Assembly: GCF_018156225.1 (NCBI RefSeq)
Contig: NZ_JAGTAR010000001.1
Location: forward strand, 186,001 to 250,000
From: Carboxylicivirga sediminis
Lineage (GTDB): Bacteria; Bacteroidota; Bacteroidia; Bacteroidales; Marinilabiliaceae
Reading direction: 5' to 3'
Length of the DNA stretch: 64,000 nt
The notes beneath the pieces were generated by a model. That model saw nothing but the letters and a program-made list of their open reading frames with translations. It ran no database searches and was not told the DNA's origin. This document shows positions 43,175-52,984 of this stretch, piece after piece. Numbering within the stretch: position 1 is the stretch's first letter; each line of letters starts with the position of its first letter. The translations under genes were made by a program, and so were the position numbers.

Positions 43175-43205
43175 CAAATGTATCCTGATGAAGCATGCCC
43201 ATCAA
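43175..43205 (-). promoter_or_regulatory. Flavodoxin promoter
   Basis: On the minus strand TTG (43203-43205), a 20-base spacer and TACATTTG (43175-43182). Full match to the Bacteroidota consensus; the -7 box is 24 bases before the start codon. Confidence 0.65.
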
Positions 43206-43218
43206 TCGCCATTAGTGG
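43201..43218 (-). promoter_or_regulatory. Operator-like motif upstream of flavodoxin (copy 1)
   Basis: On the minus strand CCACTAATGGCGATTGAT. It differs at one base from the copy at 43731-43748. It covers the -33 TTG and the bases just upstream, where an activator or repressor would bind. Confidence 0.5.
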
Positions 43219-43340
43219 GGCTTTTCAACCAATAGTTTCAAGGCAACCTGCTCATAAAATCACCATAAAAATCTCTTTTTCATTAGCTTACAAACGTTTA
43301 ATCCCAACAAATAGTTAACAACTGATGATGAGTAGCTCCA

Positions 43341-43691
43341 TTAATTACTCCCCACCTCGAGACCAATTTCCTTAACCGATAAGAAAACTGAAGGCGACTT
43401 TGATGCTCCACTACCTTTGAGCAATGACTTTAATTCGTGCAACTCATAACGGTTCAACATCATTGATGCATTCTTATGACCAATGGGTACAATTATCTTG
43501 CGCGTATAAACAATATCAGAGTTAACAGCTTCGTAGTAACACCCATCCATACGGGCAAAGCAGCGTTGAAAATAACGGTACTCCTCATCATCGAAGGAAA
43601 AAAGGAAATTATGAAACTCTACATGAATTTTATTGCAATTGGGACAAATAAACACACGTCCGTTTGGCGTTTGACTGAGCACTTTATCCAT
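43341..43691 (-). CDS. Small CxxC protein, unknown function (possibly DUF6686-like)
   Basis: 116 residues, cytoplasmic. An N-terminal CPNCNKIHVEFHNF pair of cysteines suggests a small zinc-ribbon-like or metal site, with further Cys in RCFARMDGC. The middle (VYTRKIIVPIGHKNASMMLN) and the end (LHELKSLLKG) are mixed strand and helix. The family assignment is tentative. It is on the same strand as, and upstream of, flavodoxin and the DUF2023-like gene; the shared promoter motif ties it to flavodoxin regulation. Confidence 0.65.
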   Translation of the reverse strand: MDKVLSQTPNGRVFICPNCNKIHVEFHNFLFSFDDEEYRYFQRCFARMDGCYYEAVNSDIVYTRKIIVPIGHKNASMMLNRYELHELKSLLKGSGASKSPSVFLSVKEIGLEVGSN

Positions 43692-43730
43692 ATCTTTTTT
43701 CTTTCGAATATGGGATAAAGTACTTCATCA

Positions 43731-43748
43731 ATCAATCGCCATTAATGG
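43731..43748 (-). promoter_or_regulatory. Operator-like motif upstream of the CxxC gene (copy 2)
   Basis: On the minus strand CCATTAATGGCGATTGAT. Its first ten bases (CCATTAATGG) are a perfect palindrome. A TTG (43733-43735) and a weak -7 box (CATATTCG at 43705-43712) with a 20-base spacer give the same layout as at flavodoxin. Confidence 0.5.
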
Positions 43749-43819
43749 TGAAAATAAAATGGACTGATAGGTTTAAGCGGATAACAAACGAACTAATCAA
43801 ATCACCTAACAACGAGAAA

Positions 43820-45469
43820 TTAGTGACTGACTGCAACTTTTTGTGACCGAATCAGCCGGTAGCATAGTACTATTATAAACGGCATCATTACACACAAACC
43901 TATTGATACGCCAATGTGTGCCAGAGACACCAGGTAAACCAATCCTATGATGACACCAACCATTACCATACCTAACAACATTTTAAGGGTATAATCACCT
44001 TTATTCACCATTTCACGAGCCTGTGAAAATGGTAGCGGTTGTTTTTGCAACTTCACCAGTAAAATGGCTAAAGCAGCACTCAGACTCGCTCCTAATACAA
44101 TGTGTGGCAATACACTTACCCCCCAAATCCAGATAATAGGCACCAGGTAAAGTACATACAAAGGCAAAAAGAAGGTAAACAAAACTGCCTTTATGGCCCC
44201 GGACTGCATATGGTATTTTTTATCGGTGGAAGCCACTTCATAAATCCAGGCGGCCTTAGGCGTATCAGTATACGGTATGATGGATGTACCAATGGTTCCA
44301 AAAAATCCTGCCAGAAAAAACATCACATACTTAGAGCTTTGCCCCAATTCTGCTATGTATTCACTAAAGTTATTTACCTGTGGCTTCAAAAAAACAATTA
44401 CCATAATGATGCTGTAGGCAAACATAGGGTATAACTGCTGCTTCAACTTCCGATCACTTTTAATATGGCTCATGGTAAATGCCCAGCCCATCTTCTCAAC
44501 CGAAGATACACACAACAGATCAATAACTTTTTCGAGCCATGGTTGCTTTGTATTTACCTCTATAACTTCTTTCTTTTTGGTGACTGTGCCAGTTCCTGAC
44601 TCAGCTATAATGACATTGAAGCCAGACGATAAAGTACGCACCAGAATTACACTTCCAAGGATTGTAACGCCAATTGTAATCAGAAATAACACCACATCAT
44701 TACCTTTACCCATACCAGATAAAAAGCGTACAAAACCGGCAAACCATACCGAAGGCACCAACTGAGTCCACCAAGCATGTGTAAAAGTGAGCTGCTCCAT
44801 ATTGGCATCTTCAATAAAATTGGGTACCAACTGATAACTTGCCATGATGATTATCGCCAAACCTATTTGGAGATAGTTGAGCACATCCTTAAAACGGCTG
44901 GCACTAACCAATCGCGAAAGGCTCATATAAAAGCCTACCGCCAACAATAAGATGAACCAGGCGCATAAAAACACACCTAATAAAAAAGCTAAAGCGATAA
45001 AACCATATTTGATGGCCAGGTAAATACTAAATGGCAGGCTCAAGGATAAGGTAATATTACCAATGTATACCAATACGTGAACCAAGCGCACAATTAATAA
45101 TGTCCGCGACGAAACAGGCCTTGGCAATAGCACATGGTTCTCATTCTCATCAAACAGCACCGATGTAAATTCGGTGAGCATTATGGTACCAGCAAACACA
45201 ATCAGAAAAGCATAGAATACTGATAACTGCAGCATTAAGTCAGGTATACGATACAAGCTAAGCAGCATAATGGCTCCTAAAAACGTGTAGATAAATAACT
45301 GCTTCAGGAGCGTTTGCTTTTTGCCAGCCGACTGAAAACTATTGGGTGGACGACGAAAATCCATTTTTAGCTTAGCTGCCAGCAATACTTTAAAGTGACG
45401 TTCATTCACGCCTAACAGGCTTAAAAAAACACTAAGCGGTGCCGATAAAATACGTTGAATAACACTCAT
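43820..45469 (-). CDS. ABC-2 type exporter permease
   Basis: 549 residues with about 12 hydrophobic segments (for example GAIMLLSLYRIPDLMLQLSV, MLLGMVMVGVIIGLVYLVSL). A central cytoplasmic stretch (IAESGTGTVTKKKEVIEVNT) separates two membrane halves. The gene begins 3 bp after the ATPase gene, so they form one exporter, probably two ATPases with one permease. The layout resembles the Bacillus EcsAB-type or similar bacterial exporters; the substrate is unknown. The N-terminal segment includes LTEFTSVLFDENENHVLLPR, also typical of this group. Confidence 0.85.
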   Translation of the reverse strand: MSVIQRILSAPLSVFLSLLGVNERHFKVLLAAKLKMDFRRPPNSFQSAGKKQTLLKQLFIYTFLGAIMLLSLYRIPDLMLQLSVFYAFLIVFAGTIMLTEFTSVLFDENENHVLLPRPVSSRTLLIVRLVHVLVYIGNITLSLSLPFSIYLAIKYGFIALAFLLGVFLCAWFILLLAVGFYMSLSRLVSASRFKDVLNYLQIGLAIIIMASYQLVPNFIEDANMEQLTFTHAWWTQLVPSVWFAGFVRFLSGMGKGNDVVLFLITIGVTILGSVILVRTLSSGFNVIIAESGTGTVTKKKEVIEVNTKQPWLEKVIDLLCVSSVEKMGWAFTMSHIKSDRKLKQQLYPMFAYSIIMVIVFLKPQVNNFSEYIAELGQSSKYVMFFLAGFFGTIGTSIIPYTDTPKAAWIYEVASTDKKYHMQSGAIKAVLFTFFLPLYVLYLVPIIWIWGVSVLPHIVLGASLSAALAILLVKLQKQPLPFSQAREMVNKGDYTLKMLLGMVMVGVIIGLVYLVSLAHIGVSIGLCVMMPFIIVLCYRLIRSQKVAVSH

Positions 45470-45472
45470 CGC

Positions 45473-46258
45473 CTAATTTTTAAAAACCTCATCCAAAATA
45501 CCAGATTCACCTACTCGCTCCTCACCTCCTGTGAGCTTGGCAAACACCTGTTCAAGTGACGCCTTGCTATCTTGTTGCAGCTCTTCAAACGTACCGTCGG
45601 CGATTACCTGTCCGTTATCAATCAGGATAATGCGGTCCGATATTTTCTCAACCACATCCATCAGGTGCGAACTGTAAAAGATGGTTTTGCCTTGTTTGGC
45701 CAGACGGGTCAGCATATCCTTTACCAATATCACCGAATTGGCATCCAGACCAGATAATGGCTCGTCCAGAAACAGTATATCCGGGTTATTAATCAGGCCG
45801 GCAATAATCAATATCTTCTGCTTCATTCCTTTAGAGAAGGTATCCATGCGCTGATTGGCGTGTTGTGACATCTCAAAGTACTTAAGCAATGAGTTGGTTC
45901 TTTCTTCTATCAACAAAGGTGACATATCAAACAGCGTCCCTACCAGATGAAGGTATTCAACAGGCGTCAGTGCTTCGTAAAGCGCACCATTTTCGGGTAC
46001 ATAGCCTATTTTCCGTTTGACTTCAATGGCATTGTTACGCAAAGGAATGCCCATCACTTCAATATCTCCATCGAAACTGGTTAGAATACCACAAAGAATC
46101 TTGACTGTCGTGCTCTTCCCTGCACCATTGGGTCCTATATAGCCAATTATTTGCCCGCTTTCTATACTCAGGTCAATACCCTTCAGTACTTCTTTTACAT
46201 CAGCCCCTTTGCCAAAGCTTTTACGAAGTCCTCTTATGTTTATGCTTGTCTGTTTCAT
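45473..46258 (-). CDS. ABC exporter ATP-binding protein
   Basis: 261 residues. Walker A is GPNGAGKST, the signature is TFSKGMKQKILI (a common variant), Walker B is DILFLDEPLSGLD, and the switch His is in FYSSHLMD. The signature motif FSKGMKQK is typical of the exporter subfamily that includes NatA and EcsA. It is first in a two-gene operon with the permease (3-bp gap). An IS4-type element is inserted about 100 bp upstream of its start, which may have changed its promoter. Confidence 0.92.
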   Translation of the reverse strand: MKQTSINIRGLRKSFGKGADVKEVLKGIDLSIESGQIIGYIGPNGAGKSTTVKILCGILTSFDGDIEVMGIPLRNNAIEVKRKIGYVPENGALYEALTPVEYLHLVGTLFDMSPLLIEERTNSLLKYFEMSQHANQRMDTFSKGMKQKILIIAGLINNPDILFLDEPLSGLDANSVILVKDMLTRLAKQGKTIFYSSHLMDVVEKISDRIILIDNGQVIADGTFEELQQDSKASLEQVFAKLTGGEERVGESGILDEVFKN

Positions 46259-46365
46259 TAAGTCAGGTTTAAATAAAAGTTGAGTATTTCAGAAGAAACA
46301 GCACTTTGCCTTTCTTCCGTTTAACAAAAATAATAATTCACTTGTATAAATATCCTTGTAACAGA

Positions 46366-47788
46366 GATTTAAAATCACTAGTGTCCGGTAAAAAGTTACC
46401 GGGCAGAACATTTTAAAGAACTGCCCGATATGTCTACTTTTAGTTTACCACAACAAAAAAGTAAGACATGGGTAAAAGTACAATTTTTAGCGGACAGCCT
46501 ATATTTAATCAGCTGTTAACGTTCATTGACAAGAGTGAGATTAGAAAAATAGCGAAACAACACGATAGTGAACGGTATGTAAAGAAGTTTACGACCTATA
46601 ATCATTTGGTTGTGATGTTATTTGTTTCATTAGAAGGTTACCACTCGATACGCGAGGTTATTCTAGGTTTACTTGCTAATGCACATAAATTATCCCATTT
46701 AGGATTAAGCTATCTGGTAAAACGCAGTACTTTTTCAGAAGCCAACAAACGCCGCAGTAGCAAAGTATTCGAAGACATTTACATGTCTGTATACAGAAAA
46801 CATGCTTCAAGTTTAGCGGACAGCCGGCTAAAGGAGAAAGAACTCAAGCGTTTGTACATCATGGATTCATCAACCATCTCGTTGTTCAAGGATATTTTGA
46901 AAGGAGTTGGGCGCAATCCTAAAAATGGCAAAAAGAAAGGCGGCATCAAAGCACATACGCTTATCAAGGCAGATGAAAACGTACCTTGTTTAATCAGATA
47001 TAGTGAAGCTTCCAAACACGACCATATGTTCTTACAAGAAGCCATGAACTTGCCGTCCGGTTCAATCATAACTTTTGACAAAGGCTATGTTGATTATGCC
47101 CGGTATCAAGCGTTTACTGACAAGTCGATTTGGTATGTCACCCGCTTGAAAGATAATGCACTGTATAAAGCCAGGCAAGAGTTTGATATACCTGACGATG
47201 CTGATTCTGGTGTCCTAAAAGATGAAGAGATAGTCCTTCTTTATGGTACTAACAAAACAAAGGAACATAAAGCAAGACGCATTGCATACTGGGATAATGA
47301 AAATGCACGAGTGTTTGAGTTTATTACAAATAACATGGAACTAGCTGCAGCAACGATTGCTTATATCTACAAGAAGCGTTGGCAGATAGAGCTGTTATTT
47401 AAGCAACTCAAGCAAAATTTTCCGTTGAAATACTTTCTTGGTGACAATGAAAACGCAATTGAAATCCAGATATGGGCGGCAATGTTAGCAAACCTGCTTA
47501 TTACCCTTGTAAAAAGTAAGTTGAAGCGTAATTGGGCGTTCTCGAATATGGTTTCTATAATTAGGCAGCAGTTAATGAATTACATCAATATATATGCCTT
47601 CTTAGAGAATCCCGAGAAAAGCTGGCTTGTACTGATTAAAGAGAATAAAAACAATTATCAAAATTCGCTATTCCCAGAAATTTAGTGGGCTTGCTTTTGA
47701 AACCTGAAAATGCCTGACTTGTATATCAGGCACTTATATTGATAAAATTAAAACTATTCCGGTTTACCGGACAACAATGATTTAAAAT
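46366..47788 (+). mobile_element. IS4-type insertion sequence with 10-bp target duplication
   Basis: A complete element of about 1403 bp (46376-47778). The terminal inverted repeats share TGTCCGGTAAA (left 46382 on; right ends TTTACCGGACA at 47773) with imperfect outer bases. GATTTAAAAT flanks it on both sides (46366-46375 and 47779-47788); a 10-bp duplication is within the usual IS4-family range. The single transposase gene is intact. It sits between the ABC exporter genes and the Tricorn gene and breaks no recognisable gene. Confidence 0.88.
46468..47685 (+). CDS. IS4-family transposase with DUF4372-like N-terminus
   Basis: 405 residues. The N-terminal ~75 residues (SGQPIFNQLLTFIDKSEIRK, SEANKRRSSKVFED) resemble the DUF4372 domain found on many IS4 transposases. 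The DDE core is complete: Asp in LYIMDSSTISLF, Asp in IITFDKGYVDYARY, Glu in YKKRWQIELLFKQLKQ (the YREK-like signature). The length is usual and there is no frameshift, so it is probably active. A hairpin (TGCCTGA...TCAGGCA, 47711-47732) follows the stop codon. Confidence 0.93.
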   Translation: MGKSTIFSGQPIFNQLLTFIDKSEIRKIAKQHDSERYVKKFTTYNHLVVMLFVSLEGYHSIREVILGLLANAHKLSHLGLSYLVKRSTFSEANKRRSSKVFEDIYMSVYRKHASSLADSRLKEKELKRLYIMDSSTISLFKDILKGVGRNPKNGKKKGGIKAHTLIKADENVPCLIRYSEASKHDHMFLQEAMNLPSGSIITFDKGYVDYARYQAFTDKSIWYVTRLKDNALYKARQEFDIPDDADSGVLKDEEIVLLYGTNKTKEHKARRIAYWDNENARVFEFITNNMELAAATIAYIYKKRWQIELLFKQLKQNFPLKYFLGDNENAIEIQIWAAMLANLLITLVKSKLKRNWAFSNMVSIIRQQLMNYINIYAFLENPEKSWLVLIKENKNNYQNSLFPEI

Positions 47789-47874
47789 GCATATTTTAGA
47801 ACTTCCTTTCTCAGGAAAACTGTTCCTATTTATTCATCAACCTTGAAAACTTATCTAAACCTCAAATTTTTAAC

Positions 47875-50800
47875 ATGATTCAACAACGTACCAAATCAAC
47901 ATGCTTAATACTGTTAGGCCTATTGCTCAGTATTATTATAACAGCTCATGCACAAGCTGAAGGCACACGCCTGTTGCGCCAACCCGACATAAGCGATAAC
48001 CACGTGGTATTTACCTATGGCGGTGATTTATGGCTGGTAGGCAAGACAGGAGGCGATGCCATTCGCTTGACCAGTACACCGGCGGTAGAAAAAGATCCTT
48101 ACTTCTCGCCCGATGGACAAACCATTGCTTTTACATCAAATCGTTCGGGCACAGATGCGGTTTATACTATGCCGGTAGAAGGCGGAGCTGCAACACGCCT
48201 GACGTGGTATCCGGCAGCATCACAAGTGAGAGGCTGGACGCCAGACGGACAGTCTATCCTGTATGCTTCGGACAGGGAAACAGCACCTAGCTCATACCAC
48301 CGCTTATGGACAGTTAGTAAAGATGGTGGCCCGTCGAAATTATTAACCAAACAATGGGGTACGAAAGCTTCCTTTTCAGCCGATGGCAAATACCTGGCAC
48401 TTGACAAGATGCGCCGGTGGGATGTCGAATGGCGCGCTTACCGGGGTGGACAAAATACACCATTGATCATTCTTAACCTCGAAACCTGGGAGGAAGAGCT
48501 GCTACCTAATGAACGCACAACAGATATTCAACCCGTGTGGTTGGGAGAGGAAATTTACTTTCTCTCCGATCGTGATTGGGTAAGCAATATATGGACTTAC
48601 AACACCACCAGCAAAGAGCTAAAACAAGTTACAAACTTCGAGAAAACAGACATCAAATATTTAGCTGGTCGCAACACGGAGCTGGTTTATGAGCAGGACG
48701 GTTACATTCACCTGTTCAATACCGACACACAAAGCAGCAAACAACTAAGCATCAATGTAGTGGGTGACTTCCCCTGGGCTGATACGAAATGGGAAGATGT
48801 GAGCAAAAAAATTGACTTTGCCCAACTCTCGCCAAGCGGCAAACGTGCTATTATGGGAGCACGTGGCGAAGTGTTTACGGTGCCGGTTGAGCATGGAAAT
48901 GTACGTAACATCACCAACAATTCGCACGCTGCTGAACGCAAACCACTTTGGTCGCCCAAAGGTGACAAAATTGCCTGGTTTTCTGATAAGAATGGAAAAT
49001 ATGAGCTGATGCTGACCACACAGGATGGTCTGGGTGATGTTGAAAGCATTGGTATTGGCGAATCGAAGATGATATGGGAGCCTTGCTGGTCGCCCGATGG
49101 CAAATACATTGCTTTTGTGGATGATGACGTACGTATCAGAGTACTTGACATCAGTACCAAGAGTATCAAAACCATTGATGTGGCCGGTAACAACTTTGAA
49201 CGTGGTGACATGGGTATTACATGGTCTAAGGATTCAAAATACCTGGCCTATGCCAAGGCTGGAGCCAACCATTTCCGTCGCATCCACATCTGGTCATCGG
49301 CAGATAACAGTGTGAAGCCGGTTACCAACGCCATGGCCGATGCTTTTTCGCCGGCGTGGGATCGCAACGGCAAACAGCTGTACTTTTTGGCCAGCACCGA
49401 CCTGGGCCTGGAGTCAAGCTATGTAAACACCAGCGTTATGTCGCCTGACGATGCCCGTTACAGTGCTTATGTTATTAATCTTAACAAAGCTGACAAATCC
49501 CCGTTTGAACCACGCAGTGATGAAGAGGAAGTAAAGAAGGAAGAAGAACCCAAAGAGGATGCGGATAAAAAAGACAGTAAAAAGAAGTCGAAAGATAAAG
49601 AGGAGGAAACAGATAAAGGTATTACCATCGATTTTGAAGACATTGAAAACCGCATAATGGCCATGCCAATGCCCAAACGACAATACCAATATACGCTGGC
49701 AGGGCCCGAAGGAAGTGTTTTCATCAGCGAATCAACAGACAAGGGCAATACGATTCATAAATTCACTTTAAAAGAGCGTGAATCCAAAGAGTTTGTGACA
49801 GATGCGCGCTCGGTTTCCATCTCTGCCAATGGCAAGCAGATGCTGGCAAAGATGGGCACATCGTGGAAAGTGATGGGAACCGATAAGCCCAATGGGAAAG
49901 ACGGTAAAACACTCAAAACAAACCTGAATACGAAGCTTGACCGACAGGCTGAATGGCAACAGATGTTTGAAGAAGCCTGGCGCTATCAACGCGATTTCTT
50001 CTACGATCCGAACATGCATGGACGCGACTGGGGTGAAGTATATGAGCGCTATGCACCACTTGTGCCATATATCAAACATCGCAGCGACCTGAACTATGTG
50101 TTGGACATGATGAATGGCGAACTATCGGTAGGTCATAGCTTTGTTTTTGGTGGTGACATGCCTGAAGTGGATAAGGCATCAGTGGGGCTGTTAGGTGCCG
50201 ACTTCAATGGCAATTCCTCACATTGGCAAATCAAACGTATTTATACAACCGAAGTGTGGAATCCTGACTTATCAAGCCCGCTTCAACGCCCTGGCTTAAA
50301 AGTGAAAGAGGGTAATTATTTAGTGGGTGTTAATGGAAAAGAAATAACCACAGCAGATGATCCTTATATGGCACTAGACGGCACACGTGGTGTACAAACC
50401 GTTTTGCACATCAATTCAAAAGCTGCTTTTGAAGATAGCTGGACCATTACGGTAAAGCCAATCGCCAGTGAACGTGCTTTGCGTCAGCGTGCCTGGGTTG
50501 AGGACAACCGTCGTCTGGTTGATAAACTATCGGATGGTAAGCTGGCCTATGTATGGGTGCCCAACACGTCTAGTGCCGGATTCGTTTCCTTTAACCGTTA
50601 CTATTTTGCACAGCAGGATAAGCAGGGTGCTGTTATTGATGAGCGTTTCAATGGTGGTGGCTTGCTGGATGATTACATGGTTGACCTGATGAAGCGAGAC
50701 CTGCGGGCAGCCTTGACCAATGAAGTTCCTAATGGTTCGCCAATTCTGTTACCAGCAGGTATTAAAGGGCCAAAGGTGCTTATCATTAACGAAATGGCAG

Positions 50801-51147
50801 GCTCTGGTGGCGATTTCTTCCCATGGGCCTTTAAGCAGCAAAAGATAGGTCCGGTAGTTGGTGCCCGCACCTGGGGCGGATTGGTTAAATCTTCGGTGCA
50901 TTATCGTCTGGTAGATGGTGGCGCGCTTACCGCTCCTGATAATGCTGTATTTGATCCTATTAACAACGAATGGGTAGGTGAAAACGTTGGTATCACTCCA
51001 ACCATCGATGTACGTATGGATGCTCAATCAATGGAAAAGGATACCGATCCTCAATTAGAAAGAGCAGTTAAAGAAGCTCTATCTCGCATCAAGGAAAAGA
51101 AGGTAATTACACCGCCTTCGTTCTCCACTCCTGCAGTTAAGAAATAA
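47875..51147 (+). CDS. Exported Tricorn-type protease (S41)
   Basis: 1090 residues with a signal peptide (to about residue 26). Order: two beta-propellers with WD40/PD40-like blades (YFSPDGQTIAFTSNRSG, LWSPKGDKIAWFSDKNGK) to about 540; an acidic-basic linker (EEEVKKEEEPKEDADKKD) near 550-590; then the Tricorn core, PDZ and S41-type catalytic domain. The nucleophile Ser is near residue 977 in NEMAGSGGDFFPW, a His is in LSVGHSFVFGG, and the Glu region is NNEWVGENVG. Family members degrade peptides; here in the periplasm. It is a single-gene unit with its own terminator. Confidence 0.93.
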   Translation: MIQQRTKSTCLILLGLLLSIIITAHAQAEGTRLLRQPDISDNHVVFTYGGDLWLVGKTGGDAIRLTSTPAVEKDPYFSPDGQTIAFTSNRSGTDAVYTMPVEGGAATRLTWYPAASQVRGWTPDGQSILYASDRETAPSSYHRLWTVSKDGGPSKLLTKQWGTKASFSADGKYLALDKMRRWDVEWRAYRGGQNTPLIILNLETWEEELLPNERTTDIQPVWLGEEIYFLSDRDWVSNIWTYNTTSKELKQVTNFEKTDIKYLAGRNTELVYEQDGYIHLFNTDTQSSKQLSINVVGDFPWADTKWEDVSKKIDFAQLSPSGKRAIMGARGEVFTVPVEHGNVRNITNNSHAAERKPLWSPKGDKIAWFSDKNGKYELMLTTQDGLGDVESIGIGESKMIWEPCWSPDGKYIAFVDDDVRIRVLDISTKSIKTIDVAGNNFERGDMGITWSKDSKYLAYAKAGANHFRRIHIWSSADNSVKPVTNAMADAFSPAWDRNGKQLYFLASTDLGLESSYVNTSVMSPDDARYSAYVINLNKADKSPFEPRSDEEEVKKEEEPKEDADKKDSKKKSKDKEEETDKGITIDFEDIENRIMAMPMPKRQYQYTLAGPEGSVFISESTDKGNTIHKFTLKERESKEFVTDARSVSISANGKQMLAKMGTSWKVMGTDKPNGKDGKTLKTNLNTKLDRQAEWQQMFEEAWRYQRDFFYDPNMHGRDWGEVYERYAPLVPYIKHRSDLNYVLDMMNGELSVGHSFVFGGDMPEVDKASVGLLGADFNGNSSHWQIKRIYTTEVWNPDLSSPLQRPGLKVKEGNYLVGVNGKEITTADDPYMALDGTRGVQTVLHINSKAAFEDSWTITVKPIASERALRQRAWVEDNRRLVDKLSDGKLAYVWVPNTSSAGFVSFNRYYFAQQDKQGAVIDERFNGGGLLDDYMVDLMKRDLRAALTNEVPNGSPILLPAGIKGPKVLIINEMAGSGGDFFPWAFKQQKIGPVVGARTWGGLVKSSVHYRLVDGGALTAPDNAVFDPINNEWVGENVGITPTIDVRMDAQSMEKDTDPQLERAVKEALSRIKEKKVITPPSFSTPAVKK

Positions 51148-51169
51148 TCACCTAAGTATATGATACAAG

Positions 51170-51197
51170 AGCCGCTCATCACCGAGCGGCTTTTTGT
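51170..51197 (+). terminator. Rho-independent terminator after the Tricorn gene
   Basis: AGCCGCTC pairs with GAGCGGCT, loop ATCACC, followed by five T. A perfect eight-base stem 20 bases past the stop codon. Confidence 0.88.
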
Positions 51198-51330
51198 TTG
51201 GACTAAAGGCAATGCGCTAAAAATCATGACAAAATTCATGAATGCTAATAATCATATTCTATACCCGATATTCCTGTTATTTTCGGTGCGAAATTACGTA
51301 CAGACAGTCTGATTTAATGTAAATACAGTC

Positions 51331-52611
51331 ATGAATAAAGCCGATACTAGATACACCGCTTACATTAATATATTGCACGAAGAGCTAATGCCGGCCATGG
51401 GCTGCACAGAGCCTATTGCCATAGCCTATGCTGCCGCAATGGCCCGCAAGATAATGGGCCAGATGCCCGATCGTGTATTGGTGGAAGCCAGTGATAACAT
51501 CATTAAAAATGTAAAGAGCGTGGTGGTGCCCAATACCGGCAATCTGAAAGGCATTGAAGCGGCTGCAATAGCCGGTATAATCGCTGGCGATGCAGATAAG
51601 GTATTGCAGGTGATATCGGTGGTGAATGATGAACAGCGCAGCGAAATGGCCCACTTTCTTCAAAACAAAGAGGTAAAAGTGGTGGCTTCCAGGAGTGGTG
51701 TTATTTTCGATTTAGTTGTGAATGTGTATGCCGGTAAGTCACATGCCTCGGTGCAGATATCACATTATCATACTAACATTGTTCGAATCGTAAAAGATGG
51801 TGAGGCAACTGTCTATACCCACCATTGCGATGACGTGAGCAACAAGCACAAAACCGACCGTAGCATAATGAGTGTGGAAGATATCGTTGAGTTTGCCGAA
51901 TCGGTGGATGTTAACGAAGTGAGAGACGTATTGAAACTGCAAATAGCACATAACACAGCCATTGCCCAGGAGGGCATCAATGGTAACTGGGGTGCCAATG
52001 TAGGCTCGGTACTACTGAATAGCTGGGGTGATGATATTAAAGTACGTGCTAAAGCTATGGCAGCGGCTGGGTCCGACGCACGAATGAGTGGCTGCGAGCT
52101 ACCGGTGATGATTGTTTCGGGCAGTGGCAATCAGGGACTGGCCACGTCTGTACCGGTGATTGAATATGCCAAAGAGCTAAAAGCTGATGAAGACAGTTTG
52201 CTGCGCGCATTGATTGTAGCCAACCTGGTCACTATCCACCAGAAAACAAGCATTGGGCGTCTATCAGCTTTTTGCGGTGCTGTTTCAGCTGGAGTTGGTG
52301 CCGGGGCAGGCATCACCTTCCTGTATGGCGGACGATACAAAGAGGTGGCACATACCATTGTGAATGCCCTGGCCATTGTTTCGGGCATTGTGTGCGATGG
52401 CGCCAAACCGTCGTGTGCTGGCAAAATAGCTTCAGCAGTGGAAGCAGGCATTTTAGGCTATCACATGTATAAAAATGGCCAGCAATTTTATGGTGGCGAT
52501 GGCATTGTGGTAAAAGGTGTTGAAAATACCATCAAAAACATTGGTCGCCTGGGGAGTGTGGGCATGCGCGAAACCGACAAAGAGATCATCCGCATGATGC
52601 TGGGTGAATAG
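51331..52611 (+). CDS. UPF0597 / L-cysteine desulfidase-type (CyuA-like) protein
   Basis: 426 residues, cytoplasmic. Cluster cysteines and family motifs are present: MPAMGCTEPIAIAYAAAMA near the N-terminus, GRLSAFCGAVSAGVGAGAG, and IVCDGAKPSCAGKIASAVEA. This is the family of L-cysteine desulfidases and iron-sulfur-dependent serine dehydratase alpha-like proteins (YhaM/CyuA). Likely reaction: L-cysteine to pyruvate, sulfide and ammonia, using a 4Fe-4S cluster. The length is typical. No cysteine transporter or regulator is beside it. A possible terminator lies at 52752-52792. Confidence 0.88.
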   Translation: MNKADTRYTAYINILHEELMPAMGCTEPIAIAYAAAMARKIMGQMPDRVLVEASDNIIKNVKSVVVPNTGNLKGIEAAAIAGIIAGDADKVLQVISVVNDEQRSEMAHFLQNKEVKVVASRSGVIFDLVVNVYAGKSHASVQISHYHTNIVRIVKDGEATVYTHHCDDVSNKHKTDRSIMSVEDIVEFAESVDVNEVRDVLKLQIAHNTAIAQEGINGNWGANVGSVLLNSWGDDIKVRAKAMAAAGSDARMSGCELPVMIVSGSGNQGLATSVPVIEYAKELKADEDSLLRALIVANLVTIHQKTSIGRLSAFCGAVSAGVGAGAGITFLYGGRYKEVAHTIVNALAIVSGIVCDGAKPSCAGKIASAVEAGILGYHMYKNGQQFYGGDGIVVKGVENTIKNIGRLGSVGMRETDKEIIRMMLGE

Positions 52612-52984
52612 ATTTTACCTGGAGATAAAAGCCACTAGCTTCTAGGGTCTAGACTTTAGCTATTTCCATGGCGCTTAAATTTCCCATGGATATCACGTCA
52701 ATGAATTGGATATTGCGCTAAGCACAAAAAATACCTACTGACACATATTCGAATGCCCTGCTGCAACTGTAAAAACATCGTAGCGGGGCATTATTTTGAA
52801 ATTCCGCTTGGATAACCAGGCAGTTATTCAAACAAACACATCGGGCCTTCAGCCCTGTATTTAGCTCACTGGCATGGAAACAGGCTAAAGCCTGTTCTGG
52901 TCCACATCGCTCTTACAGAGCTAACACTCCTTCGTAAAAATTGCATGAAAGGCATAAACGTATTAAAGCAGGTCGGCAGGTTTG
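52612..52984. repeat. Intergenic region with a hairpin and REP-like palindromes
   Basis: 373 bases without a gene. It holds a hairpin AATGCCCTGCT.../...AGCGGGGCATT (52752-52792) followed by ATTTT, probably the terminator for the UPF0597 gene, then CGGGCCTTCAGCCCTG (52842-52857) and the perfect palindrome AACAGGCTAAAGCCTGTT (52879-52896). A CTAGCTTCTAGGGTCTAGA stretch is near 52637. Confidence 0.6.
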
